A stretch of DNA of 17,632 nt from Rhodobacter sp. GTDB taxonomy: Bacteria; Pseudomonadota; Alphaproteobacteria; Rhodobacterales; Rhodobacteraceae. The translations under genes were made by a program, and so were the position numbers. Under the pieces are notes generated by a model. It saw only the letters and a list, made by a program, of their open reading frames with translations. It was not told the origin of the DNA and made no database searches. The DNA lies in NCBI GenBank assembly GCA_027482795.1, contig JAIXVS010000073.1, positions 1 to 17,632 of the forward strand, written 5' to 3'. Positions within the stretch are counted from its first letter, which is position 1, and each line of letters opens with the position of its first letter. Positions 1-6,836 of the stretch are shown here, in pieces.

Positions 1-574
1 CAAAGGTCGAGGCTGTCATCCACAGCGCGGTCAGCGCGGAGACGCTAAGGCCCAGCACCGCCACGCGCGACAATTCGGTGTGCAGGCGGGCAGACAGGGG
101 GCCACTGGTGCGGGCAAACCATTTGCCCCAGCCGCCCATCCGCGCGGCAACCAGCATACTGCCCGTCACCGCCAGCACCAGCATGGCCAGCGCGGCAACA
201 GCCGTCACCCAGCGCCCCGCATCGTCCAAAAACAAGGCGCGGTGAAATTCGGTCATCCATGTTTGCAGGGCAGGTGTATCGGCACTGCCCGCGTCTTGGC
301 CGGTTAAAGGATCAAACACAGACGAGGCGCCGGTATTGCCCTCAAACCACCACAGCGTGATTTTGCCCGATGGGGCGCGGCGAATTTGGTCTAGCTGCGG
401 GTGTACTGCCAAGGCTTTTGCTGCCAGTTCCGCAACAGTTTGGCCTTTCTGGGCGGCAGGTGTGGCTGCGGCCTCTAATGCGGGAAACAGGGCCAAGATC
501 GCCCCGCTGATCGCCAGCGTGGTGATAAAAGCCAGCGCAATCAGCGCGGGCCAGCGGTGCAATATGCGAATCAT
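1..574 (-). CDS. PepSY-associated membrane protein (partial, 3' end outside window)
   Basis: The frame is open from an ATG at 572-574 to the window edge (191 residues visible). A Shine-Dalgarno-like AGGG sits just upstream and the DUF2271 stop is 13 bases before it, so the two are probably co-transcribed. Visible features are an N-terminal LHRW followed by a membrane span (about residues 9-31), a periplasmic stretch with a PepSY-like part, a conserved-looking FHRALFLDD, then spans near 121-143 and 168-190 separated by LHTELSR. This is the layout of PepSY_TM proteins, whose histidines are thought to bind haem. Many members carry a C-terminal flavodoxin/ferredoxin-reductase part, which would lie outside the window, so I cannot tell a ferric-reductase-like fusion from a plain PepSY_TM protein. 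Inferred role: electron transfer at the inner membrane, perhaps in iron reduction. Confidence 0.8.
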   Translation of the reverse strand, partial: MIRILHRWPALIALAFITTLAISGAILALFPALEAAATPAAQKGQTVAELAAKALAVHPQLDQIRRAPSGKITLWWFEGNTGASSVFDPLTGQDAGSADTPALQTWMTEFHRALFLDDAGRWVTAVAALAMLVLAVTGSMLVAARMGGWGKWFARTSGPLSARLHTELSRVAVLGLSVSALTALWMTASTF

Positions 575-587
575 CTTGACCCTGCGT

Positions 588-1070
588 TTAGTAAGTTGCG
601 GCGAAGTCAGCGATGTACAAGCGGCCCTGCACCGCTGTGCCAGAATTGGCACTGTCCAGCGGCAGGGCTATTTCATTGGGGCTGTCGCGCATATCCTCGA
701 CTGCGGCATCAACATGCAGCGTATAGCCCGCGTCAAACAGCGCGTCTGCCACGTCCATCGTCAATTCCAGCTTTCGGCCCGCACCAACGCTGGCCCCTGT
801 TATCCCGTCTACCTGCGACGGATCGCCGCCTGTCAGGCGCGCCCAATCAGACAGGTGGCGGTAGTATTTCGCCTTACCGCCTGCCATCCACAGGCTGCCC
901 GCATAGGCCCCCGCCGCATCGGTCAGATAAACCGCCAGATACGCGCCGCGCCCGCCATAATTGGCCATATTGGCGGTTAGGGTGACAGGCCGCGCAAAGG
1001 CCATAACTGGCGCGGTCAGCGCTGTCGTCAACGCGGCAGTCACCATTAGGGGTGTGGTGATCGGGTTCAT
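588..1070 (-). CDS. DUF2271 family periplasmic protein
   Basis: 160 residues from an ATG at 1068-1070 with a clear AGGAG six bases upstream. The first ~26 residues form a signal peptide (hydrophobic alanine/threonine-rich core, VMAFA before the likely cleavage site), so the mature protein should be periplasmic. The body has the DUF2271 pattern: an early VYLTDAAGAYAGSLWMAGGK-like strand region, a KYYRHLSDW segment, GGDPSQVDGITGAS, and a C-terminal beta region. The family is sometimes labelled 'flagellin biosynthesis protein FlgD', a misleading name with no flagellar context here. In other proteobacteria such genes sit beside PepSY membrane reductases and iron-responsive genes, as here. The role is not established; a periplasmic partner of the PepSY_TM protein is the best inference. 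Confidence 0.85.
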   Translation of the reverse strand: MNPITTPLMVTAALTTALTAPVMAFARPVTLTANMANYGGRGAYLAVYLTDAAGAYAGSLWMAGGKAKYYRHLSDWARLTGGDPSQVDGITGASVGAGRKLELTMDVADALFDAGYTLHVDAAVEDMRDSPNEIALPLDSANSGTAVQGRLYIADFAATY

Positions 1071-1175
1071 GATAGGCTCCTAGAATTCGGGGTTCAGCTG
1101 AGTTTGTCTTGCTGCGCCGCGCCCATTGCAAAAAGCGTGGTCTTGCGCGCGCGCGGGTCGGCGCATGGGCCGCCG

Positions 1176-1499
1176 TTAATGCGGATCACTTTCTGCGCGG
1201 TCATGCCCCCCTTCGTGTTCGTCATCTTCATATTCGATGCCGATCACGGTCAGGTTTGCGGGGTGCACATAGGCTTCGATCTGGCGGCCGTCTTTATCCC
1301 TGCCAACCACGGCATAGCAGCCGTCATCAATTTTAATCCTGCGCACCTGCCAGCCCATTTCTGCCGCCAAAGCGGCGACCATTTCGCGCGGCTGCCAATC
1401 AGCCATTGGCACGGTACAATCAATGCGCCCCCCTGCAAATGCAGCGCCAACCGCAATCAGCATTGCGGCCATCGGCATAATTATTGCTAGGCGTTTCAT
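1176..1499 (-). CDS. small secreted PepSY-domain protein
   Basis: 107 residues from an ATG at 1497-1499, preceded by AGGAGA. A signal peptide is clear: MKRLA, a hydrophobic stretch, and GAAFA before a predicted cleavage near residue 22. The mature part fits a PepSY_2-type domain: a helix with EMVAALAAEMGW, a strand VRRIKIDDGCYAV, then GRQIEAYVHPANLTVI. It holds two cysteines (near residues 28 and 60) that could form a periplasmic disulfide. The tail is acidic and His-rich (EYEDDEHEGGHDRAESDPH), which could bind metal; that is an inference. It is the first gene of the leftward set and faces the response regulator gene across a shared operator. About 105 non-coding bases separate it from the DUF2271 gene, so a second promoter there cannot be excluded. 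Confidence 0.85.
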   Translation of the reverse strand: MKRLAIIMPMAAMLIAVGAAFAGGRIDCTVPMADWQPREMVAALAAEMGWQVRRIKIDDGCYAVVGRDKDGRQIEAYVHPANLTVIGIEYEDDEHEGGHDRAESDPH

Positions 1500-1543
1500 C
1501 TGGCATTCTCCTATGGCACCGCTCTAAGGTATCCTTCACACAG

Positions 1544-1622
1544 CTATGCCGCACTAACCTGACGCCAGCCTGAAGCGAGAAAACAATTTGCTTCAGGCTG
1601 GCTTCAGGTTCGCGGGCGATAG
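1544..1622. promoter_or_regulatory. symmetric divergent promoter/operator, likely bound by the adjacent response regulator
   Basis: A perfect 13-bp inverted repeat (GCCAGCCTGAAGC at 1564-1576 against GCTTCAGGCTGGC at 1590-1602) lies within a larger symmetry. Reading right, CTTCAGG-N4-CTTCAGG (1591-1597, 1602-1608) is followed by TT and, ten bases on, ATAG at 1619-1622. Reading left, CTTCAGG-N4-CGTCAGG (1575-1569, 1564-1558) is followed by TT and ATAG (1547-1544) at the same distance. Heptamers repeated every 11 bp in direct orientation are typical sites for OmpR/PmrA/QseB-type regulators, with the second half-site near the -35 position. This suggests activation of both divergent transcripts by the regulator at 1648. 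Confidence 0.7.
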
Positions 1623-1647
1623 GGTGGCAAGCGGCCTAGGGGGAGAA

Positions 1648-2319
1648 ATGCGCGTTCTTTTGATCGAGGATGATACAGTCATCGGCAGCGCTGTGCGCGA
1701 GCAGATCGAAGACGGCGGGCATTCCGTTGATTGGGCGCAGCGGCTGGACAGCGCACAAGACGCGATGGCCAGCGCAAGTTTTGATTTGATCTTGCTAGAT
1801 CTGATGCTGCCCGATGGGCGCGGGATTTCGTTTTTAAAGGGCCTGCGCGCGCGCGGGGTGCAAGTGCCCGTGCTTATTCTAACCGCGCTGGATCAAATAT
1901 CAGACCGTATCGAAGGGCTGAACGCGGGGGCCGATGATTACCTTGTCAAACCCTTTGATTTGGCCGAACTTTCCGCCCGTATCGGCGCGGTTGCGCGGCG
2001 CTATGCGAACCATCCTAGCCCCGCCATCACCTGGGGCGATTTGGCCTTTGATTTGGCGGCGCGCAGCGCCACGCGCGCTGGAAAAACTGTCACCTTGACC
2101 GCCCGCGAATGGGTTCTGATCGAAGCGTTTTTGCAGCGGCCAAGCCAATTGTTTTCCAAAGCCGCCTTGGAAGAGCGGCTGTATTCCTTTGACACCGAAA
2201 TCGAAAGCAACGCGCTAGAGGTGCATATCTCAAGGCTGCGCAAAAAGCTGGGGGCGGGGATTATCACCACCGAACGCGGCCTTGGCTATCGCTTGGGCCA
2301 AGCGGCGGGGCCGCAATGA
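1648..2319 (+). CDS. OmpR/QseB-family response regulator
   Basis: 223 residues. I chose the ATG at 1648 because AGGGGGAGA lies just upstream and the product starts with the family's MRVLLIEDD. An in-frame TTG at 1588 would put the operator inside the gene. The receiver domain (about 1-115) has acidic D8/D9, phospho-acceptor D51 in LILLDLMLPDG, T79 and K101 (VKPF). The C-terminal winged helix (about 125-218) carries the recognition-helix motif SNALEVHISRLRKKLG and ends in TTERGLGYRL. It resembles QseB/PmrA/TctD regulators. The stop codon overlaps the start of the kinase gene (ATGA), so the pair is translationally coupled. It probably binds the symmetric repeats just upstream and so controls itself and the PepSY/DUF2271 genes. 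Confidence 0.93.
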   Translation: MRVLLIEDDTVIGSAVREQIEDGGHSVDWAQRLDSAQDAMASASFDLILLDLMLPDGRGISFLKGLRARGVQVPVLILTALDQISDRIEGLNAGADDYLVKPFDLAELSARIGAVARRYANHPSPAITWGDLAFDLAARSATRAGKTVTLTAREWVLIEAFLQRPSQLFSKAALEERLYSFDTEIESNALEVHISRLRKKLGAGIITTERGLGYRLGQAAGPQ

Positions 2320-3662
2320 GGGTGCCTTCGCTGCGCCTGCGCGCCGTTCTGGCACTGTCGCTGGGGATTACTGTTTTGTGGCTGGCGGCGGCGGCCCTGA
2401 CCCTGCACATCCTAACGCGGGAGATGGGCGAAGTGTTCGATTCTGCCTTGCAGGAAACGGGCCAGCGCGTGTTGCAACTGGCCGTCGTTGACGTGCTAAG
2501 CCGCGAGGAAGAGGGGCTTTCCCAAACAATTGCGCCGCTTGGCGCGCATGGTGAATTCTTTACCTATGTTGTGCGCGATGAGTTGGGGCGGGTGCTGCTG
2601 GCCTCGCACACCGCGGATACTGCGCTGTTTCCTGTGCAGCCAGAGGCAGGGTTTTTCAACGCGGGCGATTTGCGGTTTTATCAGGAATCGGCAGTGCAGG
2701 GCACGATAACCCTGACCATTGCCGAACCCCTTGCCCACCGCCGCGAAATCGCGCGCGAGGTGGGGCTGGGCCTGACCTTGCCGCTGCTTGCGATGATACC
2801 TTTGTCAATTTTGGGCATCACATGGGGTATGGGGCTGGCCCTGCGCCCGCTAAAACGCCTGCGCCGCCTGCTGGCCGCGCAAGGCGCGCACAGCCTTGCC
2901 CCCCTGCCCCTGACGGGCCTGCCCAGTGAATTGCTGCCGATTGCCCAAACCACCAACCAGCTTTTCGCCCGCTTGACCCAAGCCTTTGATGCCGAACGCA
3001 GTTTTGCCAGCAATGCTGCGCACGAATTGCGCACGCCATTGGCGGGGGCGATTGCGCAGGTGCAGCGTTTGCGCAGCCAATCGCGCGAGCCAGACACCAT
3101 GCGCCGTGCGGGCGAAATCGAGGCCACCTTGCAGCGCCTAACCCGCCTGACAGAACGGCTGATGCAACTTGCGCGGGCCGAAGGGGCGCGGCTGCTGCTG
3201 GACGCGCCGCAAGATTGCCGCGCCGTGGTTCGGCTGATTGTGCAAGATTTCACCCGCAGCGCGGGGGGCGCGCAGATCGCATTATCCCTGCCAGACGCGA
3301 ACGTTCTGTCGCAGCTTGACCCTGATGCAATTGCCATTGCCCTGCGAAACCTTATCGAAAACGCGATGCGCCACGGCAGTGATGGGGGTGCAAGCGTGAC
3401 CTTGCGCGCAGATGGTTGGCTGCTGGTCGATAACCCCTGCCCAGCGTTGCCTGCGGATGTTTTGGCGGGCCTGACCACGCGGTTTGCCCGCGCCAGTTTG
3501 GCCAGCATCGGCGCGGGCCTTGGCCTGTCTATCGTGCGCACCATTGCGGGCCGCGCAGGGGCTGCGCTGGTTTTAACCTCGCCCATTCCCAACACTAATG
3601 CAGGTTTTCGCGCCGCGCTGCATTTGGGCCTAAACACGGCGCAACACCCAGACTTGCCTTAA
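2316..3662 (+). CDS. sensor histidine kinase (QseC/TctE-like)
   Basis: 448 residues, starting at the ATG that overlaps the regulator's stop. Membrane span 1 is about residues 10-31. A periplasmic sensor of ~120 residues follows (about 32-148), then span 2 (about 150-174) and a short HAMP-like linker. The dimerisation box is FASNAAHELRTPLAG with phospho-acceptor H236. The ATPase domain has the N box NLIENAMRH (345-353), a reduced G1 region around VDNPCP, and the G2 box GAGLGLSIV (399-407). The degenerate G1 is common in this subfamily and should not abolish activity. The signal is not evident from the sequence. The linked PepSY, DUF2271 and VIT genes point to iron or another metal, or to envelope redox state. 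Confidence 0.93.
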   Translation: MRVPSLRLRAVLALSLGITVLWLAAAALTLHILTREMGEVFDSALQETGQRVLQLAVVDVLSREEEGLSQTIAPLGAHGEFFTYVVRDELGRVLLASHTADTALFPVQPEAGFFNAGDLRFYQESAVQGTITLTIAEPLAHRREIAREVGLGLTLPLLAMIPLSILGITWGMGLALRPLKRLRRLLAAQGAHSLAPLPLTGLPSELLPIAQTTNQLFARLTQAFDAERSFASNAAHELRTPLAGAIAQVQRLRSQSREPDTMRRAGEIEATLQRLTRLTERLMQLARAEGARLLLDAPQDCRAVVRLIVQDFTRSAGGAQIALSLPDANVLSQLDPDAIAIALRNLIENAMRHGSDGGASVTLRADGWLLVDNPCPALPADVLAGLTTRFARASLASIGAGLGLSIVRTIAGRAGAALVLTSPIPNTNAGFRAALHLGLNTAQHPDLP

Positions 3663-3680
3663 CCCAAAAGGATACCCACT

Positions 3681-4388
3681 ATGCCCCCCTTTTACGAATC
3701 CGCGCACGAGCGGCCCCATTACATCAATCGCGCAGGCTGGCTGCGCGCGGCGGTTTTGGGGGCGAATGATGGGGTTGTCTCTGTCTCTTCGCTGATTGTG
3801 GGGGTGGCTGCTGCCGACCCCAGCCCGCGCGCCATTTTGCTGGCGGGGGCGGCGGGGCTTGCCGCTGGGGCCATGTCTATGGCGGCGGGCGAATATGTTT
3901 CGGTATCCTCACAGTCTGATGTGGAAAAGGCCGATATCGCGCGCGAAAAGGTCGCGCTAACCGAGATGCCACAGGAAGAAGAGGCCGAGCTTGCCTCGAT
4001 CTACCAAAGCCGTGGATTATCGCGCGAAACCGCGCAATTGGTGGCGCGCGAATTGTCCCAAAAAGACGCGCTCGCCGCCCATGTCCGTGATGAGTTGGGC
4101 CTGTCAGAGGTGCACGCCGCAAACCCGCTGCAAGCCGCCTTTGCATCTGGCGTAACGTTCACAGTTGCCGCTGCCGTTCCTTTGGTTGCAGCGGTTTTGG
4201 CCCCTGCAACGGCGATCATTCCAGTTGTAGTAGCAGTCACGCTGGCGGGCCTTGCAGGGCTGGGTGCATTGGGCGCGGTAGCGGGCGGCGCGCCGCTGTT
4301 GCCTGCAACAGCGCGGGTGCTGTTTTGGGGCGCGGCGGCTATGGCAATTACGGCTGGGGTTGGCCGATTGTTTGGGGTTGCGGTTTAG
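3681..4388 (+). CDS. VIT1/CCC1-family Fe2+/Mn2+ transporter
   Basis: 235 residues from an ATG with AAAAGGAT upstream, 18 bases after the kinase stop, so it may belong to the same transcript. Family marks are GANDGVVSVSSLIVGVAAA in span 1, AMSMAAGEYVSVSSQSDVE in and after span 2, a cytosolic helical region rich in glutamate (about 81-147), and three hydrophobic spans in the C-terminal third. Known members export Fe2+ or Mn2+ from the cytosol or into a compartment, and the glutamate-rich region binds metal. The fit with the upstream PepSY/DUF2271 regulon suggests metal detoxification or storage, which is an inference. Length and motifs look normal. Confidence 0.9.
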   Translation: MPPFYESAHERPHYINRAGWLRAAVLGANDGVVSVSSLIVGVAAADPSPRAILLAGAAGLAAGAMSMAAGEYVSVSSQSDVEKADIAREKVALTEMPQEEEAELASIYQSRGLSRETAQLVARELSQKDALAAHVRDELGLSEVHAANPLQAAFASGVTFTVAAAVPLVAAVLAPATAIIPVVVAVTLAGLAGLGALGAVAGGAPLLPATARVLFWGAAAMAITAGVGRLFGVAV

Positions 4389-4462
4389 CGCCGTTCGGGC
4401 GGTTGCCTTCGCGCTGCTTTTGGTGCTTTTGATAGTATAATCGTCAACACCAAAGGTGGAAC

Positions 4463-5233
4463 ATGCCTGCACCCGTCAATATCCTAAAACAGCGCCTGCA
4501 ACAGGGCGCAGTGCTGCATGGCATTTGGCTGGGTTTTGCCGACCCTTATGCCGCAGAAAATGCAGCCACGGCGGATTTTGACTGGTTGCTGATTGACGGC
4601 GAACACGCGCCCAACGATATCCGCTCTATCTCGGCGCAACTAGCCGCGATTGGCGCGCATGGCCCCGCGCCCGTGGTGCGCCTGCGCGATGATGATCCTG
4701 CTGCGATCAAACAGGCGCTGGATATTGGTGCGCAAAACCTGCTGATTCCAATGGTAAATTCCGCCGATCAGGCCCTGCGCGCCTATCGCGCCACGCGCTA
4801 TCCGCCCGAAGGTGTGCGCGGGGTGGGGTCGTCGCTGGCCCGCGCCTCGCGGTTTTCGGCGATCCCCGATTACCTGACCACCGCCAACGATCAGATTTGC
4901 CTGATTTTGCAAATTGAAAGCGCGGAAGGCCTTGCGAATCTGGATGCGATTTTGGCGGTTGACGGGGTGGATGCGCTGTTCATAGGCCCGTCAGATTTGG
5001 CGGCAGACATGGGTTATTTGGGCCAGCCAAATCACCCCGCCGTAAAGGCCGCCGTGTTGGACGCGCTGGCGCGTATCCGTGCGGCGGGAAAATCGGCGGG
5101 TGTGCTGTCTACCGAAGGTGATTACATCAACGATTGCAAAGCGGCGGGTGCAAACTTTGTGGGCGTGGGGATTGATGTGACGATCCTTGCCTCTGCCCTG
5201 CGCAGTTTGGCAGATCACTATCGCAAGGGTTAG
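4463..5233 (+). CDS. HpcH/HpaI-family class II pyruvate aldolase
   Basis: 256 residues, ATG preceded by AAAGGTGG. The TIM-barrel motifs match HpaI: LIDGEHAP with H48, VVRL with R73, LILQIESAEGL with E152 and FIGPSDLAADMG with D178. These correspond, with a constant offset of +3, to the His, Arg, Glu and Asp of E. coli HpaI that act as base, pyruvate binder and metal ligands. The reaction would be reversible aldol cleavage releasing pyruvate (for example 4-hydroxy-2-oxo-heptanedioate to pyruvate and succinate semialdehyde), but the substrate cannot be fixed from sequence. No other aromatic-degradation gene is near, so a role in sugar-acid or general 2-oxo-acid metabolism is equally possible. 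A perfect TATAAT at 4436-4441 upstream lacks a good -35 element. Confidence 0.92.
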   Translation: MPAPVNILKQRLQQGAVLHGIWLGFADPYAAENAATADFDWLLIDGEHAPNDIRSISAQLAAIGAHGPAPVVRLRDDDPAAIKQALDIGAQNLLIPMVNSADQALRAYRATRYPPEGVRGVGSSLARASRFSAIPDYLTTANDQICLILQIESAEGLANLDAILAVDGVDALFIGPSDLAADMGYLGQPNHPAVKAAVLDALARIRAAGKSAGVLSTEGDYINDCKAAGANFVGVGIDVTILASALRSLADHYRKG

Positions 5234-5492
5234 CGGCATGTGCGGCCAAGGCTGGCGTGGCTAAGACCGCAGGCTATTTGGTGCGACCTTTTGGTAAAGC
5301 GTACCACTCAACGGCACCAGCGTGAAAGTATCTTCGCAACTGCACCCCACGTCGCAAAGATGCGACGCGACAGGTTCCACCAAAGTTCCGCCTCGGCGCT
5401 GTCGGCTATGACTTTCCAGCATATCAACGCCATGATCTTTGGACGTCAAAGGTGAACTTCCCTCACTTTAATTGGGTAATCCCCCGCAAACT
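5234..5492. other. intergenic region between convergent genes, no convincing gene
   Basis: About 260 bases with no frame that looks coding. A 71-codon + frame (5240-5455) and a 62-codon - frame lack ribosome sites and recognisable motifs. The one structure seen is a perfect 6-bp hairpin CGTCGC-AAAGAT-GCGACG at 5350-5367. The stretch could be decayed DNA, perhaps from an old insertion, but nothing proves that. Confidence 0.5.
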
Positions 5493-5516
5493 AAAAAAGA
5501 TCGACGAGGCATCGTC
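5493..5516 (-). terminator. intrinsic terminator of the acylation operon
   Basis: Read on the - strand: GACGA-TGCC-TCGTC hairpin (5516-5503) followed by GATC and six T (5498-5493). It lies about 60 bases past the stop of the 48-aa peptide gene and marks the operon end. Confidence 0.75.
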
Positions 5517-5532
5517 AATTTAAACCAAAGCG

Positions 5533-5560
5533 AAACGTCATGAAACGGCTCCTGACGTTT
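5533..5560. repeat. 8-bp inverted repeat downstream of the peptide gene
   Basis: AAACGTCA (5533-5540) and TGACGTTT (5553-5560) can form a perfect stem with a 12-base loop. It lies in the 3' leader between the last gene and the terminator, so it may protect the transcript end. It has no T-run of its own. Confidence 0.5.
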
Positions 5561-5574
5561 ATATGGGGGCCAAT

Positions 5575-5721
5575 TTATTCTGCGTAGGTTGGTAGGACAA
5601 TGTCGATTGGATATGAAACGGCGATAACTGCCCACCCCAACGCTCCGATCAGCCACCACGATTGCACGGCAGCAAGCAGGGCGGCTTTGAGGATATTTTT
5701 GTGGCTTACTTTGTGCATCAT
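5575..5721 (-). CDS. 48-aa single-span membrane peptide, candidate DltX-like acyl relay
   Basis: Starts at an ATG overlapping the MBOAT stop (ATGATG, shared with TGA at 5720-5718), so it is translationally coupled. The peptide is MMHKVSHKNILK, then one hydrophobic span (about residues 13-37, with SWWLIGALGW), then a short tail ending in LPTYAE. With the positive N-terminus inside, the tail should face the periplasm. This is the size, position and topology of DltX, the small peptide of the dlt operon, whose C-terminal tyrosine has been reported to carry D-alanine from DltB to DltD. The tail does not share DltX's aromatic motif, so homology is not claimed. The tyrosine three residues from the end (Y46) is the feature to test. 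Confidence 0.7.
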   Translation of the reverse strand: MMHKVSHKNILKAALLAAVQSWWLIGALGWAVIAVSYPIDIVLPTYAE

Positions 5722-6836
5722 GTCGCTCCGAAAAATCCGCCCGCGCCATAGGATAAGGCTGCGACCCACGTCATCGTTAGAAACCATCCTAACATCTTGC
5801 GTGCGGGCGTCGGCAAGATGCTAGTGGCGCGCAGCCAGACTTGCGGCGGCTTCATCGCAAAGCTTAAAGCAGCGCCGTGGCCGATGCCCCAAAGCAGGTA
5901 ACCAAGGCTGAATTCATGCCAAAGCCCAACCGCCACGAAGGCCAGAAATATTCCACGTTGTGGTCTTCCAGTCATGCGAACGAAGGGCTTGAACAAATAT
6001 GTCCCAATCGCAGAACTTAATGACATGTGCCACCGTTGCCAGAACTCTTGGATATTAGTGGCAAGGTAAGGGCGGTTAAAGTTTTCAGGCAGTGTCACGC
6101 CCATCATCGCCGCAAAAGCGATAGCCATAAGCGAGTAACCAGAGAAATCGAAAAACAACGCCGCCAATTTGATATATGCATCGGCAACCGTTCCCAGTGC
6201 GGTTTCGGGCGTAGCTTCAGTGGCTTTGCGCAACATCGGCGCAAAAACATAGAACGCCGCCCCGCCCCAGCCAAGCTTCATTATGGCGATGCCAAGCTTG
6301 CGCACCGAAAGGACGGTATCAATACGCTCTGGACGAAATGGTTGACTGCCGAAGATTGGCCCCGCAGGAAAAGATGGCACAAATGTCAACCCTGCGAGCA
6401 GCGGCAGCAGATGTAGCTTGCCTTCAAGACGTGCCTCGCGCAGCCCGATAAAGGATTTAAGCACAAAGAACGTCGCGCCCGCTGTCCAAATCAACATCGG
6501 GTCTGGCCCGCCCTGTAGATTTTCGCGCAAACTGGCAAAGGCCGTATCAGAGCCAAACCAGAACTGTAAGTTGAAGGGCACGAGGCCCAAAAACGCGAAC
6601 CAACTGATCGTGATTGCGCGCGCTGGAAACCGACGGCTAAGGACGTGAAGCAAAAGGATCAGACCGACCTGCCCGATAAGGTATGCAAGCAAAAGCTGGT
6701 TTACGATGCCGATCAGGATAGTCCCGCCTGCCACCGAGAATGCCAGCGCTGCCCTTGGCGAGACCCCCCAGATCAGACGGAAACACCCAATCAGTCCAAG
6801 ATAGACCACAATCGTGGTTTCGAAACCGATGATCAT
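5718..6836 (-). CDS. MBOAT-family O-acyltransferase (DltB/AlgI-like)
   Basis: 372 residues from the ATG at 6836, which forms an ATGA overlap with the SGNH stop. A longer start at 6875 would add 13 residues inside the upstream gene and is less likely. The protein is polytopic with ~10 hydrophobic segments. Family motifs are FPAGPIFGSQPF, the long signature DFSGYSLMAIAFAAMMG followed by LPENFNRPYLATNIQEFWQR and WHMSLSS, and then the catalytic region GLWHEF...LLWGIGHG with histidines at about 307 and 320. DltB and AlgI carry acyl groups from the cytosolic face to the periplasmic face of the inner membrane. The adjacent ACP, SGNH protein and small peptide match a Dlt-type arrangement. Donor and acceptor are not known. 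Confidence 0.92.
   Translation of the reverse strand: MIIGFETTIVVYLGLIGCFRLIWGVSPRAALAFSVAGGTILIGIVNQLLLAYLIGQVGLILLLHVLSRRFPARAITISWFAFLGLVPFNLQFWFGSDTAFASLRENLQGGPDPMLIWTAGATFFVLKSFIGLREARLEGKLHLLPLLAGLTFVPSFPAGPIFGSQPFRPERIDTVLSVRKLGIAIMKLGWGGAAFYVFAPMLRKATEATPETALGTVADAYIKLAALFFDFSGYSLMAIAFAAMMGVTLPENFNRPYLATNIQEFWQRWHMSLSSAIGTYLFKPFVRMTGRPQRGIFLAFVAVGLWHEFSLGYLLWGIGHGAALSFAMKPPQVWLRATSILPTPARKMLGWFLTMTWVAALSYGAGGFFGAT

Noticed and set aside
336..985. Two overlapping + strand frames of 214 and 142 codons
   Set aside because: Antisense to the PepSY_TM and DUF2271 genes, which have ribosome sites, signal sequences and family motifs.
1144..1157. Alternating GC run that might form Z-DNA or a regulatory element
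   Set aside because: Short, and CGCG-rich words are common throughout this genome's coding sequence.
1588..1647. TTG start giving the response regulator 20 more residues
   Set aside because: The ATG at 1648 has a strong ribosome site and the family's usual N-terminus; the extension would overlap the operator.
2681..3637. 318-codon open frame on the - strand
   Set aside because: Antisense shadow of the histidine kinase gene; Arg/Ser/Ala-rich with no motifs, produced by GC-rich codon bias.
4436..4441. Perfect TATAAT before the aldolase gene
   Set aside because: No -35-like hexamer at 16-18 bases upstream; kept only as a remark in the aldolase entry.
5240..5455. 71-codon + strand frame after the aldolase
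   Set aside because: No ribosome site, no recognised motif and low-complexity basic composition; possibly a decayed fragment but not supportable.
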